A DNA stretch of 64,000 nucleotides from Jaapia argillacea MUCL 33604. Taxonomy: Eukaryota > Basidiomycota > Agaricomycetes > Jaapiales > Jaapiaceae. A program made the translations under genes and the position numbers. The DNA is taken from contig KL197715.1 in assembly GCA_000697665.1 (NCBI GenBank), positions 1,422,160-1,486,159 on the forward strand, read 5' to 3'. The notes below the pieces were generated by a model. It saw only the letters and a list, made by a program, of their open reading frames with translations, was not told the origin of the DNA and searched no databases. Shown piece after piece: positions 12,558 through 23,577 of this stretch (the stretch's first letter is position 1; each line of letters starts with the position of its first letter).

Positions 12558-12783
12558 ACCTGCGCGTCCACGGTGTCACATCCGATGCCGGCCCGCACAG
12601 CCGCGTCTGCCAGTGTGCCAATAGAAGAAAGGCGTTCGCTTTTGCATGAATCCCGATAAATCCTCGAGTACAGCAACACCGCCTTTCGCGATGCACCCAC
12701 GTGCCAAATTTCCACCTTCTTCACATCATCTAGTAACACTGAGCGTCTCGATCACCTCAAGAACCCCACCTTGAAGTATTACG

Positions 12784-13784
12784 ATGACCTCGATTCTAGC
12801 ATACTACTCTGGACTGACATTAATTCAACGACGAAAGCTCGTCGGTGGCATTCTTGTCGCCTGTGTCGGCATCATCTCTCCCATTGTTGGATTTATTCAA
12901 CAACATCGTGGTCTTGGTATCGCAAGTGGATTTTGTGGGCTTTTTGTCACAGTCATAACAGCCTGGTATCTCATCAAGTTGCATCAGGACCGTGTGCGTC
13001 TCTCGTTGATCCATTTTGGTGCAGGCTAGTTCAATACGACTTACACAAGGCCGACGGTGCGATTTTGGGGTTGGGCAGATTCCCGCGGCTTGCGGAAGAG
13101 GGAATGTCCGAAGGAGTGTGGGACATTGAGACGAGAGTTGATGAAGCAGGAACCACTAGTGGGAGAAGCCTGGAAGTGTTCAATTCAGGGGAGGTACAAC
13201 GAAGGGTCCGAGCGCGAGACATAATCTCTGAAGATGCTAGCACAGGTCCGTCTGTTCCCTCTCCAAGACAAAGGAATCCACGTCTGAATTCCCGCAGCGC
13301 TCAATAACTTCCTCCTGTACACGGAAACAGCGCCTACGCTTTCTTGAAAGGAATTTCAAACCGGACCACCACGCTCTCCAATTTGGACTGTGATTGTATA
13401 CAGTAAGAGCGCTGTCCTGTCACTGGTATCTGAACGTTCTTTTTAATGAAACGATCGTCATAGTGAATAATAAAAAGTATGGTAGGGGAAGTGGCGTCGC
13501 TATAAGGGATGCAAAGGAAGCAGCGGCCCGTGAAGCGCTCGCCCGCATGTTCACTTGCTGGCTGGCTAGGCCAGTTAGGGGGCCACCTCGCGCTCTGACT
13601 TGGACTGCGATCCCATCCCGTAAGCTATCCTTTCATCGGACCGTTCGACTGACATAGCTATGTGATACAACTCAATAGGAAACAACGTGTATTCCTGGAG
13701 AGCGGGACCAGTCAACAGGTCGCAGAGAATATGGCTATCCACGTAGCACTCGTTAGCATCGTGGCGAAACACGGAGGTTCTTGA
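12784..13784 (+). pseudogene. Membrane-hairpin/dsRBD gene, copy A, disabled
   Basis: The first exon reads well: MTSILAYYSGLTLIQRRK, then two hydrophobic helices (GGILVACVGIISPIVGFI and ASGFCGLFVTVITAWY) with a QQHRGLG turn. A 59-nt intron can be placed after ITAW. The linker frame follows (FPRLAEEGMSEGVW, then QRRVRARDI). After a 52-nt intron the dsRBD begins LNNFLL, but codon 13345-13347 is TGA where copy B has TGG (Trp). The final dsRBD exon is also out of frame with the preceding one. Remaining dsRBD pieces (VAIRDAKEAAAREALARMF) are still recognisable. It might still make a short protein of membrane hairpin plus linker. The divergent promoter with RAD7 is intact. Confidence 0.6.
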
Positions 13785-14127
13785 CTATCAGCTTCAAACC
13801 ATCGAAAGGACCAATACCCGCTGCCTTCTGCCCTCTGTACCCGTCTCCCCAACTCGTTGCAATAAACATATTTACCCGAGATACTCTGCGCATGTCGAAT
13901 GAATTATCGTCCACACGCTGAACTCGAGGAATATTATCCTCGCCAGTACCGACTATCTGCCAACGCGGGGCACCAAGGATCTAATAATGTTACCACTACG
14001 AGTTTCTGAGCTGAACTCCCCGTACCCCTTATTACTGACCCGACGATATATTACAACTGGTTCGGGTGAAACTCTGCAATGGTAATACAAGTGCCACACG
14101 CCCAACATGCGTGAAAGACTAAGAATG

Positions 14128-14215
14128 ACTATGGCGAGGATCGCGGGGTCAGGATACCTTCCTTCGAAATTGTGATATACTCCGTCAAGCGAGGAACGTG
14201 AATCGTAACAGGGAA
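14128..14215 (-). pseudogene. Remnant of the 3' end of an F-box gene of the local family
   Basis: This stretch aligns by eye with the last coding bases of F-box gene 1 (16131 onward). The shared words include the CGAGGA..GTGAATCGTAACAGGGAACGG region and the GGATACC..CCTTC block before it. It is joined directly to the RAD7 exon-1 copy. It shows that an F-box gene once stood between copies A and B and was deleted down to its last 90 bp or so. Confidence 0.55.
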
Positions 14216-14311
14216 CGGAAGTAACTGGGACGGAGCGGGCGAAAGAGCTTACTCTGAGAAACTCGGTCAATGCAGAGGTTGGACCGCGGACATTGTAACA
14301 TTGTTGCCTCA
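14216..14311 (-). pseudogene. Orphan copy of RAD7 exon 1 (first copy)
   Basis: Near-identical to RAD7 bases from intron 1 through the start codon (12360-12451), including the ALTEFLR coding stretch. The third codon after the ATG is TGA, and a short insertion lies in the AACAATG region. No later RAD7 exons follow, so it is a hitch-hiker in the duplication that made copy B. Confidence 0.75.
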
Positions 14312-14384
14312 ACTCATCACTTTCGGCGGTCTGTTGGAGGCGGTGATGTTGGCTATGACGACCTCCTCAAATTGAGGCGAAGGG

Positions 14385-14410
14385 TGACGTGACAAGTACG
14401 GTCAAACCGT
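14385..14410. promoter_or_regulatory. Duplicated CRE-like site and palindrome before copy B
   Basis: TGACGTGA at 14385-14392 and ACGGTCAAACCGT at 14398-14410, spaced as in the RAD7 promoter. The outermost palindrome pair has changed (T...G in place of C...G), while the 13-bp core is unchanged. Confidence 0.5.
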
Positions 14411-14629
14411 GACATGCGCGACCACCATGTCACACTCCATGTCGGCCACGCTCCTGTCAATTTGCGAAAGGGCAAAAAGGCGCCTGGTTTGGCGCCCGAT
14501 AAACCCTGTATAGTACAGCAACACCGCTTTTCACGATGCACCCGCCTGCCAACCCCCTCCCACCATCTCCGCACCATCTAGAACCACCGAGTGCCTCACC
14601 ACGAGAACTCCTCCCTTGAAGCCATCACG

Positions 14630-15785
14630 ATGACCTGGATTCGGACATACTACTGTCGACCTACATTAATCCAACGACGAAAGCTCATTGGTGGCTTTCT
14701 TGTTGTATGCGCCAGCACTATTGCTTCTATCGTCGGGTTTATCCAACAGCATCGTCGTCTTGGTATCGCGAGTGGATTGTGCGGGCTCTTTGCCTCCGCC
14801 GTAACGGCCTGGTACTTCCATATATTGGGTCTTGTGTGGCTCCAAGTGATTCGTATGGATGCAGGCTGGTTCAATGTGACTTATACAAGGCTGACAGTAC
14901 GGATGTGGAGTTGAAGGACCGGAGCAACCTGTCAATTTTGGTCACTCTGCTGGTTAGAGCACATCGAACTGACTGGACTTTAATTGGACAGATCCCCGCG
15001 GCTTGCTGAAGAGGAGATTTCTGAAGGAGTCGGGGAGATTCTTGGGGATGCCAATCTCGCCATCCCTACCGCTGAAGAACGCTTTTGGATGGCAGCACGT
15101 CGGGAGGAAAGCGTTGGCATGAGAGCTGATGAAACCGGAGCCACTAGCGGGAGAACCCTGGAAGTGCCCAATTCAAGGAAGATACAACGAAGGGTTCTGG
15201 CACGAGACATCCCTTCGGACAATGATAAGTCAAGTCCGTTGGCTCCCCTTCTGACACACAAGAATACCCATCTAAAGTCTTGCAGAGTTCAGAATATCCC
15301 TCAATAACTTACTCAAGTACAGAGGCCAAGCGGAGAAGCTTTCTTGGAAGGAAATTCAAACCGGACCACACCACTCTCCAGTTTGGACTGTCACTGCATA
15401 CAGTAAGAGCGACGTGTCACTGCCACCTGAACGTTCTTATCGATTAACCAATCCTCATAGTGGAGGATGAATGGTATGTCAGTGGAACTGGTATCACTCG
15501 AAGCGATGCAAAGGAAGCAGCGTCCCGTGAAGCGCTCGCCCGCATGTTCTCTTGGGAGTCGGAGTTTACGGGGCCACCTCACGCTCCACTTTGGACTGCA
15601 ATCGCAATCCGTAAGCCATTATTTTCTCGTCGGACGGTTCGGTTGACATAACTGTGTGGTACAACTCAATAGTGGACGACGTCATGTATGCCCAGGGGAG
15701 TGGTCGCAGTCGACAGGCCGCAAGGAAAGTGGCTACAGACGTAGCACTCGCCAACGTCGTGGTGAAATATGGCCCAAGTCCTTGA
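14630..15785 (+). CDS. Two-helix membrane protein with dsRNA-binding domains, copy B
   Basis: Six exons (14630-14811, 14865-14909, 14992-15233, 15286-15402, 15461-15610, 15673-15785) join in frame to 282 residues. Order: MTWIRTYYCRPTLIQRRK; transmembrane helix 1 (IGGFLVVCASTIASIVGFI); turn QQHRRLG; helix 2 (ASGLCGLFASAVTAW); a charged linker of about 90 residues; a complete dsRBD from about residue 162 (LNNLLKYRGQAEKLSWKEI, the GPHH loop, then SGTGITRSDAKEAASREALA); then a second dsRBD core without its first helix (GPPHAPLWTAIAI, GSGRSRQAARKVATDVAL). The GPxH loop and the basic start of helix 2 are the family's RNA-contact positions. The donor at 14910 (gttgaagg) is weak, so exon 2-3 joining is the least certain part. 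A membrane-tethered dsRNA binder is inferred; the function is unknown. It converges with F-box gene 1. Confidence 0.68.
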
Positions 15786-16130
15786 CTACCAGATTTCGAC
15801 CGTCGAAAGCACCAATCCTCACATCCCTCTTCCCCCTGCCCTACGTATCCTATCTTCCTGACTCGCTGCAATGAACATATTTACCGAGAGACACGTCGTG
15901 CATGTGGAATGAGTTGTCCAAACGTTGAGCTCAAAGCATCTGATCCCCGCCAGGACCAGCTCATCTGCCAGTGCAGGAAGTCGGGATCCAACAATTTGAC
16001 GCCGACGAGTTTCCGTACTGATCTCCGTAGTCGCTGACCGGACGATATATTACAACCGGCCTGGGTGAAACTCTGCAGTGGTAGTACAGGTGGCGCCGCA
16101 TGTCCAACATGCGTGAAAGACCGAAGCTAA
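15786..16130. other. Spacer between convergent dsRBD gene B and F-box gene 1
   Basis: About 345 bp of shared 3' flanking sequence, similar to the stretch after copy A (13785-14127) in words such as GACGATATATTACAAC and CAACATGCGTGAAAGAC. No coding frame is supported. Confidence 0.5.
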
Positions 16131-18834
16131 CTACGACGGGGATTGAGATGTTAGGATACCATCCTTCGACTCCGCCAAACGAGGAAGGTAAATTGTAACA
16201 GGGAACGGAATAACATCCGTCGGCGCACCTGGGTGCAAGTGTACACTGCCATCATGAACAGGTCCCTCATGCCTGCCAAAACCCAGGGACACAGTCACAT
16301 CCATGGACGTCAGGAGGAATTGGACAAGGGCTCACGTAAGGTTCCAATGAATAATAAGCTCTTCACCTCCTCCAATTCGTTGACGGCACAAAGTACAATT
16401 TGAATTCTGGATCCACGAATTGGTATATATTTCCAACCAAATCATCTCAACATCCATGGCCGCGGTGGCCTCCGATTCCGTCAAGCGAATCCAGGTGGTA
16501 GACTTGTCACGGCCGTGAGCAGTGACGGCGTGGTGTACCTGCCCGCGAACGAAAAAGATGAGTTGAGGGGATAAAGTTGACCATCTCGACTTACTGCTAC
16601 CCTCCAGCTGAATACAAAGGCCTCCTCCTCGCCTGAACTGCAAGCCGAACAAGCAAACCTAGCGTTCAGTCCATCCATGGCAACAGCTGTCATCTCGTCA
16701 GGGTCCAATTCACATAGGCCAACTAGGGTATTGGCGGCTCCAGAAGCATCGGCATGAAACTTGATTTTATTCCCATCAAAGTTGAAAGGTTCGCATCCCA
16801 ACGATTGTATTGATTCTGAAATAGGCCCCCCGTCGGTGTCGAAATATTCACCGGATTGTTGCGTCATGCATTTATGGGCTAGGATTCGAGGGTACGGGAG
16901 TATCTCGTGACAACCTGTAGGTCCTGTACACTCGAAGAATGTTGTGGCGAGATAAAGTGGATGGACGTCGGTCGCATCGGTCCCTGATTTCGTCGCGGAA
17001 GGCAGAAAGGAGAGCAGCCGACGATCAATCCACTGTCGCCAGTGCGATGCAAACTGTGGCAAGCGTAACCTGAGGGCTGGAATACTGTTCGAGAACACGG
17101 TTTCGTCTGGATGGTTAATGAGACCGCTGATCTCCTCAGTGAAGCAAAGGTCCGCCGGCCCGGGGATGATCTCCGTAGGAGGTCGAGATAGCACATAGTC
17201 ACGGAGCATCTGAACGATTGTGGCTTGACGTCGAATCATCCGCGCTAGTCGTTCCTTCTGGATCCTAGGTTTTCGTAGATCGGTTAACCATGCGACTAGC
17301 GATGGTTTAATGTCGTTCCAGTCTGGGGCGTTTTAGTATGAGTATCGGGCTTGGTCGAAAGAGTCTCAAGGCTCTTCACTTACTCTTGTCCGTCAGCTCT
17401 TTGATCTGCCATACCAAGTGATGGCGACGCAGCACACGAGGATTGGATTGCTCCAATGCGATAATGTCGTGTTCAAACCCCATATCCACAAGTCTGTTCC
17501 GAATACTGGACCTCAAATGAACACCTTCATGAAAACACAATCAGTCTATGATACTCACACATCCACTCTTCTCGACCGCATCTCCGAGCGTTCCTGGATA
17601 CGTTGCGCAGCAAGATCCGTCTGGTACCTTTCGCAACGGGAGGCGTGCTGACGTCTATGGTCACAAACATACCGCAATCGACCAGTCTGAGAGACACTTA
17701 CCAAAGAAACCTCCGTCATGAAAGTCGTGCGCTGGAGTATGAACCACGCCAAACCATCTTCGTCATCGCGCAAGGCCTCGATGTGTTGAAAAACCAAGTC
17801 AACCTCGTCGTTCGGACATAAATTCGGACGGCAGTCTGGTGGGTGCTTAGTACGAGCAAACTGGTGGTTGACGTGGTGCAGGACTGACATCGCTCACGGC
17901 GTACTTTGGGAAGAATCTCGTCCCACTCGACCCGACAAGGGAGTGTAGGAAGAGTTAGAGAACGAAAATCAGTGAAACTAGGATGAGCAAGTGTCAGCAG
18001 GGTAAATAGAGGTCTTTGGCGAAAAACGCACTGTTGATCCAGACACGCTTTACAAGCCCTCCGGCGATAAACCCAAGGTACAACTTGGACACCAGGCGTG
18101 CCGCAATAGAGAGTTTGTGGAGCAGCCACCAGAGCCACGTGGTGGCTCGCGTGCGTTGTGCAAATATGGTATCTGGGTGGCAGATCGCCGGTGGCTAATG
18201 GGCTCTTCATCGTGTATCGACGCGCGCAACCCATAGAAATATATGTGATACCTATCAGTACTTGTAGCGTACATTCTATTGCATAATGGTCGCTTCCTAC
18301 CTCGATGATTGTGCTTCAGATGTACTTCACTCGTTAGCCACCAGCTTGTAGCCACCAGTTTGCACAACGCACGCGAGCCACCACGTGGCTCTGGAGGCTG
18401 CTCCACAAACTCTCTAATACTAGGCTCGGAGCTAGTCGATATCACTACTTCGAGACCGACGATCATTACTCACATGACAATGTGGATCGAAAAAGAGCCG
18501 AGCATATTGGGGCTCGGTCAAGTATGATGGACATTCGGGGAGGTTCTCGACATTCCTACGGGCTTGCTTCCACAACCACTTGGACGAGCAGTGCGCTAAT
18601 ATTTTGTGGAAGGCTTTTGACGTCCAGGTGAGGTGTAGAAGATCTTTTGGATGGAGATGTCCGAATATCTAAAGGCGAGATTGGTGGGCGCTCAGCAGGG
18701 ATGGAGTGGTGGCTTACTTCGAAGAGGATGTCGAGGGGCATGTCGAACAACTTTGCTAACTTTCCCCGCCTACCTTTCACGGCCTTGGCCTTCGGAGCGC
18801 CCTTCGCGGCTCTGCTAGGCTTGGTAGGACCCAT
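16131..18834 (-). CDS. F-box protein of a local tandem family, copy 1 (carries a MITE)
   Basis: Starts MGPTKPSRAAKGAPKAK, a basic leader, then the F-box split by an intron: FDMPLDILFE, followed by IFGHLHPKDLLHLTW and SKAFHKILA. F-box proteins link substrates to Skp1-Cullin ubiquitin ligases. Later exons hold Cys pairs (RRACKACLDQQC, FACSACSSGEE, CTLCRQRIGGG) that may bind zinc, and a long unbroken exon (16481-17239) with IIPGPADLCFTEEISGL. The last exon, after a short intron, reads HEGPVHDGSVHLHPGAP and ends at 16131-16133. A 308-bp MITE sits at the splice acceptor of the exon encoding YCGT..CKACLDQQC, so splicing there may be altered. Exon joins around 17.8-18.0 kb are uncertain. Confidence 0.65.
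18108..18415. mobile_element. MITE, 308 bp, with 57-bp terminal inverted repeats
   Basis: A non-autonomous DNA transposon. The ends are AGAGAGTTTGTGGAGCAGCC... and its inverted match. The terminal inverted repeat is 57 bp with one mismatch and extends imperfectly inward through repeated GGTGGC words. AAT is duplicated at both sides (18105-18107 and 18416-18418). F-box copies 2 and 3 have the empty site, reading GCCGCAATACTAGG without the insert. A 3-bp target duplication fits the PIF/Harbinger or CACTA classes, but the AAT sequence is not the usual TWA, so the superfamily is left open. No coding capacity. Confidence 0.88.
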
Positions 18835-20110
18835 TGATCGTGTGAGGGCTGCCTAGGACGGTTTGATGATGGAAGTAGAAGAGGGGGGATGCAGTGCTTC
18901 TCGTGTGCCTCGACTGTGTGGGATAGGCGTGGTCCGGACGCATGGGCGCTAAACGGGTGGATCCCGTGAGCGCTTATTCTAGCACGAATGGGGAAGCATA
19001 ATCGTCCCGAGCGTCAATAAAGCCACCCGATACTCAGTCGGAAATGAAGGGGTGTGCCCTTGCATCGGTGTTGGGAAGGGTTCTCACAACCTGATTTGAC
19101 AGAATAAAACAGTCCAGAAGGCGATAATGACACCCGGAGCATCTATTATGTCCCAATATTGGTCCCAATCAGTGAGATGATTACTATGGTGTGGCGCTTG
19201 GACTGAAAATCACATGTGCGATCAACCGTACGAGGCTTCCAAGGTCCATAATGGAACACAAGTCTTGAACATACTGCTCGAGTAGATGTGACTAAGAATA
19301 TTGCGGACCAGGATGTTTTGCATCAGTCAACGGACAGCATTGAGGACGTCCCTACATACCTTGCACCAAATTTCAGAGGAATTAAATTCGCACCGTGAAC
19401 GGAGGGCATATTATGGCATAATACAAAAATGGAGATCCCCCTGCAGCTGCTAGAATGGAATAAAAAAACAAGCAGCGTGAGGTTAGGTCCTTAGTCAAGC
19501 TGGGCAAGCCGAGCCGCAAGTCGATCGGTCAGTCTTTGGGCCGAGCAGGACGCCGCAGTGACCGAACCTCACCTCATGGTTATCGTGGTTTTGCGCCAAT
19601 GACGACCCGAGTTCTCTGGCAGTTCCTCGGCATGAACTTAGTCGCCGTATCGTAGCACCGAAATATAGATGACATGAACCGATTCTGCGTTATGCGAAAG
19701 GCTCTGGCGTTTGGCTGCCGTCGTGACCATCTCGCTCCTGGGGAAGAATTCACAACGGAGCTGGGTATTTACTCCCCACGTCTCTTCGCAAGCGGTCAGT
19801 GAATTGGTTTTCTTCGTACGGGAAAACAACATGGCAACTTTCTTTAGGATGAATTCTGAGCTCCTTTCTCGTCTGACAGAACACCCAATCTCCTGGATAT
19901 CGACAGGGCGGACTCGTCGATTTTGGCACATTTCGCTGGGTATCGTCGTATCGGCCTGGTTGCAACATCACATCATACCGTGACCGTAGATCTGAATAAG
20001 CAACCTCAATGGACACATCTACTACAATCCCAACATACACCCGTGCCCATGGCGCACCACGAAGACCATACAGATGATATCAAACCAGTCATTTGAGATA
20101 AGAAGTTGAG
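18835..20110. other. Spacer between F-box genes 1 and 2, with array relics
   Basis: 18835-19600 is the 5' flank of F-box gene 1 and matches the 5' flanks of copies 2 and 3. 19620-19850 resembles 27800-28000 upstream of copy 3. 19840-20110 resembles 24440-24670, the region after dsRBD gene C, and leads into the 3' end of F-box gene 2. The expected dsRBD gene is missing here, which suggests deletion within the array. No intact gene is seen. Confidence 0.55.
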
Positions 20111-22503
20111 CTACGACGGGGATGGAGGTGTTAGGATACCATCCTTCGACTCCGCTAACCGAGGAAGGTGAATCGTAACTGGGAATGGAATAACATCCGT
20201 CGGCGCATCCGGGTGCAAGTGCATACTACCATCATGAACGGGTCCATTATGCCTGCCAAAACCCAGGGATATAGTCACATCCATGGACGTCGGGAGGAAG
20301 TGAACAAGGGCTCACGTAAGATTCCAATGAACACTAAATTGCACACCTCCCCCAATGATTTGACGGCACGGAGTACAAGCTGAATTCCGGATCCACCAAT
20401 CGGCGGCTAGATCCAATGACATCATCTCGGCGTTCATAGCGGTGGCGGCTTCCGAGTCCGTCAAGCGAATCCAAGCGGTTGGGTTGTCAAGGCCATGAAC
20501 GGTGACGGTGTGGTGCACCTAGGTGAAAAAGATGAATTGAGGGGATAAAGTTGACAATCTCGACTTACTGCTACCCTCCAGCTAAAGACAAAGGCCTCCT
20601 CGCCGGAACCGCAAGCCGAACAAGCAAACCTAGAGTTCAGTTCATCCATGGCGACCGCGGTCGCCTCGTCAGGGTCCCATCGACATAGGCCAACTAGGGT
20701 ATTAGCAACCCCAGAAGCGTCGGCATGAAACTTGATTTTATTCCCATCAAAGTTGAAGGGTTCGCATCCCAACAATCGTATAGATTCTGGAATAGGCCGC
20801 TCGTCGGTGTCAAAGTATTCGCGAGATTGTTGCGTCATGCATTTATGGGCTAGGATTCGAGGGTATGGGAGTATCTCGTGACAGGCCGTAGGTCCCGTAC
20901 ACTCAAATAAGGTTGTAGCGAGATGAAGTGGACGCATGTCGGTCGCATCGGTCCTTGATTTCGGCACGGAAGGCAGAATGGAGAGCAGCCGACCATCAAT
21001 CCACTGCCGCCAGTACGATGCAAATTGTGGGAGGCGTAACCTGAGGGCTGGAATACTGTTCGAGAACACAGTCTCGTCTGGATGGTTGATGAGACCGCTG
21101 ATCTCCTTAGTGAAACAAAGGTCCGCGGGTCCGGGTATAATCTCTGTAGGAGGTAGAGATAGAACATATTCGCGCAGCATTTGAACGATGGTGGCTTGAC
21201 GTCGAATCACCCGCGCCAATCGCTCCTTCTGGATCCTAGGTTTTCGTAGATCGGTTAACCATACGGCTAGCGATGGTTTGATGTCGTTCCAGTCTGGGCG
21301 AGTTTAGTAGGAGTATCGGGGCTTGGCCGAAAGAGCCTCAGAAGTATTCACTTACTCTTGTCCGTCAGCTCCTTGGTCTGCCATACTAAGCGATGGCGAC
21401 GCAGCGCACGAGGATTGGATTGCTCTAATGCAATAATGTCTTGTTCAAATCCCATATCCACAAGTCGGTTCCGAATACTGGACCTCAAATGAACATCTTC
21501 ATGAAAATAAAATCAGGTTATGACACTCACACATCCACTCTTCTCGACCGCATCTCCGAGCGTTCCTGGGTACGTTGCGCAGCAAGATCCGTCTGGTACT
21601 TCTCGCAACGGGAAGCGTGCTGATGTTTATGGGTCACAAACATACCGCAATCAACAGGTTTGAGAGGCCCTTACCAAAGAAACCTCCGCCATGAAAGTCG
21701 TTCGCTGGAGTATGAACCACGCCAAACCATCTTCGTCATCTCGCAAGGCTTCGATATGTTGAAAAACCAAATCAACCTCGTCGCTCGGACATAAATTCGG
21801 ACGGCAGTCTGGAGGGTGGTTAGTACAAGCAAATCACTGGTTCACATGGCGCAGGACTGACATCGTTCACGGCGTACTTTAGGAAGAATCTCGTCCCACT
21901 CGACCCAACAAGGGAGTGAAGGGAGAGTTAGAGAACGGAAATCATTGAAACTAAAATGAGCAAGCGTCAGCGGGGGAATTAGAGGTCATTTGGCGAAAAA
22001 CACACTGTTGATCCAGACACGCTTTACAAGCCCTCCGGCGATAAACCCAAAGTACGACCTGGACACCAGACGTGCCGCAATACTAGGCTCGGAACCAATC
22101 GATATCACTATTTCCGAGACCGAAGATCATTATACTCACATGACAATGTGGATCGAAAAAGAGCCGAGCATATTGGGGCTCAGTCAAGTATGATGGGCAT
22201 TCTGGCAGGTTCTCGATGTTACAACGGGCTTGCTTCCACAACCACTTGGATGAGCTGCGCGCTAATATTTGATGAAAGGCTTTTGACGTCCAGGTGAGGT
22301 GTAGGAGATCTTTTGGATGGAGATGTCCGGATATCTGAAGGCGAGATGAGTGGGCGCTCAACCGGGATGCAGATTTGATGACTTACTTCGAAAAAGATGT
22401 CGAGAGGCATGTCGACCAACTTGGCTAGCTTTTCTCGTCTACCTTTCACGGCCTTGGTCTTCGGAGCGTCCTTCGCGGCTCTGCTAGGCTTGGTAGGACC
22501 CAT
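20111..22503 (-). CDS. F-box protein of the local tandem family, copy 2
   Basis: Close paralogue of copy 1 without the MITE. The leader MGPTKPSRAAKDAPKTK is followed by VDMPLDIFFE and, in the next exon, ISGHLHPKDLLHLTWTSKAF; a Ser replaces the Phe that copies 1 and 3 have early in the F-box. It retains CKACLDQQC, the long exon with IIPGPADLCFTKEISGL, FACSACGSGEEAFVFSW, CTPCRQ, and a last exon ending PSPS at the stop 20111-20113. Cullin-ligase adaptor function is inferred from the F-box. One internal acceptor (near 21.82 kb) lacks the AG that copy 1 uses, so that exon's frame is unsure. Confidence 0.65.
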
Positions 22504-23148
22504 TGATCGCGCGAGGGCTGCCGAGGACGGTGTGATGATGGAAGTAGAAGAAAGGGGATGCAGTGCATCTCGTGTGCCTCGGCTGTGCGGGATAAGCGTG
22601 GTCCGGATGCATGGGCGCTACACGGGTAGATCACGCGAGCGCTTATTCTAGCAGGAATGAGGAAGTGTAATCGGCGTGGGCGTCAATACAGCCAACCGAT
22701 ACTCAGTCGGAAATGATGGGCTGTGCCCTCGCATTGGTGTCGGGAAAGGTTCTTACAACCTGACTTGACAGAATAAGACAGTCCAGAAGGCGATATGACC
22801 CCTGGAGCATCTCTTAGGTCCCAATCTTGGTCCCAATCAGTCGGATGATTGTGTTGTGGCGCTTGGACTGAAAAATCACATATGCAATCACCCGTCCGAG
22901 GCTTCCGAGGTCCATAATGGGACACAAGTCTTGAACATGCTGCTCGAGTAGATGTCGCTAAGGATGGTGCGGATCAGGATGTTTCATATCAGTCAACGCA
23001 TAGGACTCTGGTGGACATCTCTACACACCTTGCACCAATTTTCAGAGGAATTGAATCCTCGCCGTGAATGGAGGGCGTATCACGGCATAAAATAGAAATG
23101 GAGATCGGCTTGCCGGAAGAGAATAAGTACGCCGCCAAATGAGGAAGG
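22504..23148. other. 5' flank of F-box gene 2, with an F-box 3' remnant at its end
   Basis: The sequence follows the 5' flanks of F-box copies 1 and 3 until about 23110, where it jumps to about 20 bp of F-box 3' end (CGCCAAATGAGGAAGG near 23132-23147) and then to a RAD7 exon-1 copy. It marks a duplication or deletion breakpoint. No gene is supported. Confidence 0.5.
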
Positions 23149-23260
23149 AAGTAACTGGGATACGACGGGCGAAGGAGCTTCCTCTGAGAGACTCGGTCAA
23201 TGCAAAGGTCGGCCCATGGACATTGTTGCTTCGACTCGTCGCTTTCGGTGGTCCCTGAGG
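23149..23260 (-). pseudogene. Orphan copy of RAD7 exon 1 (second copy)
   Basis: Aligns with RAD7 intron 1 and exon 1, but the initiator is ACG in place of ATG, and Phe-Leu has become Ser-Leu in the ALTE..LRG stretch. No other RAD7 exons follow. It faces away from dsRBD gene C, exactly as RAD7 faces away from gene A. Confidence 0.72.
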
Positions 23261-23328
23261 ATTTTGGAGACGGTGATACTTATTGGCGATAACAATGGCG
23301 ACTCAAAAGTCTAAAATTGACGCGAAGG

Positions 23329-23355
23329 TGACGTGACACGCACGGTCAAACCGTG
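23329..23355. promoter_or_regulatory. Duplicated CRE-like site and palindrome before copy C
   Basis: TGACGTGA at 23329-23336 and the full CACGGTCAAACCGTG at 23341-23355, with the same 4-bp gap as in the RAD7 promoter. Both survive although the flanking RAD7 exon is dead. Confidence 0.5.
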
Positions 23356-23577
23356 ACATGCGCGACCTGATGTCACGCTCCATCTTCCTCCCAGCGTGCC
23401 ACTTACAATTAGCGCTGGAATCCCGACGCCCATGAGCGTCAAATACCGTACAGCACCATTGCTTCTGGCCCTGATCTGTGCAACCCACTTGTTGTTGTTC
23501 CCCCTTCTTCGCACCGTCTAGTAGTTCTGAGCGTCTCCATCACCTCAAGAACCATCACCTACCTTGAAGTCATCACG

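Noticed and set aside
18108-18415. The inverted repeats near 18.1-18.4 kb as a structured RNA gene or CRISPR
   Set aside because: Terminal arms with AAT duplications and an empty site in two paralogues show a transposon insertion.
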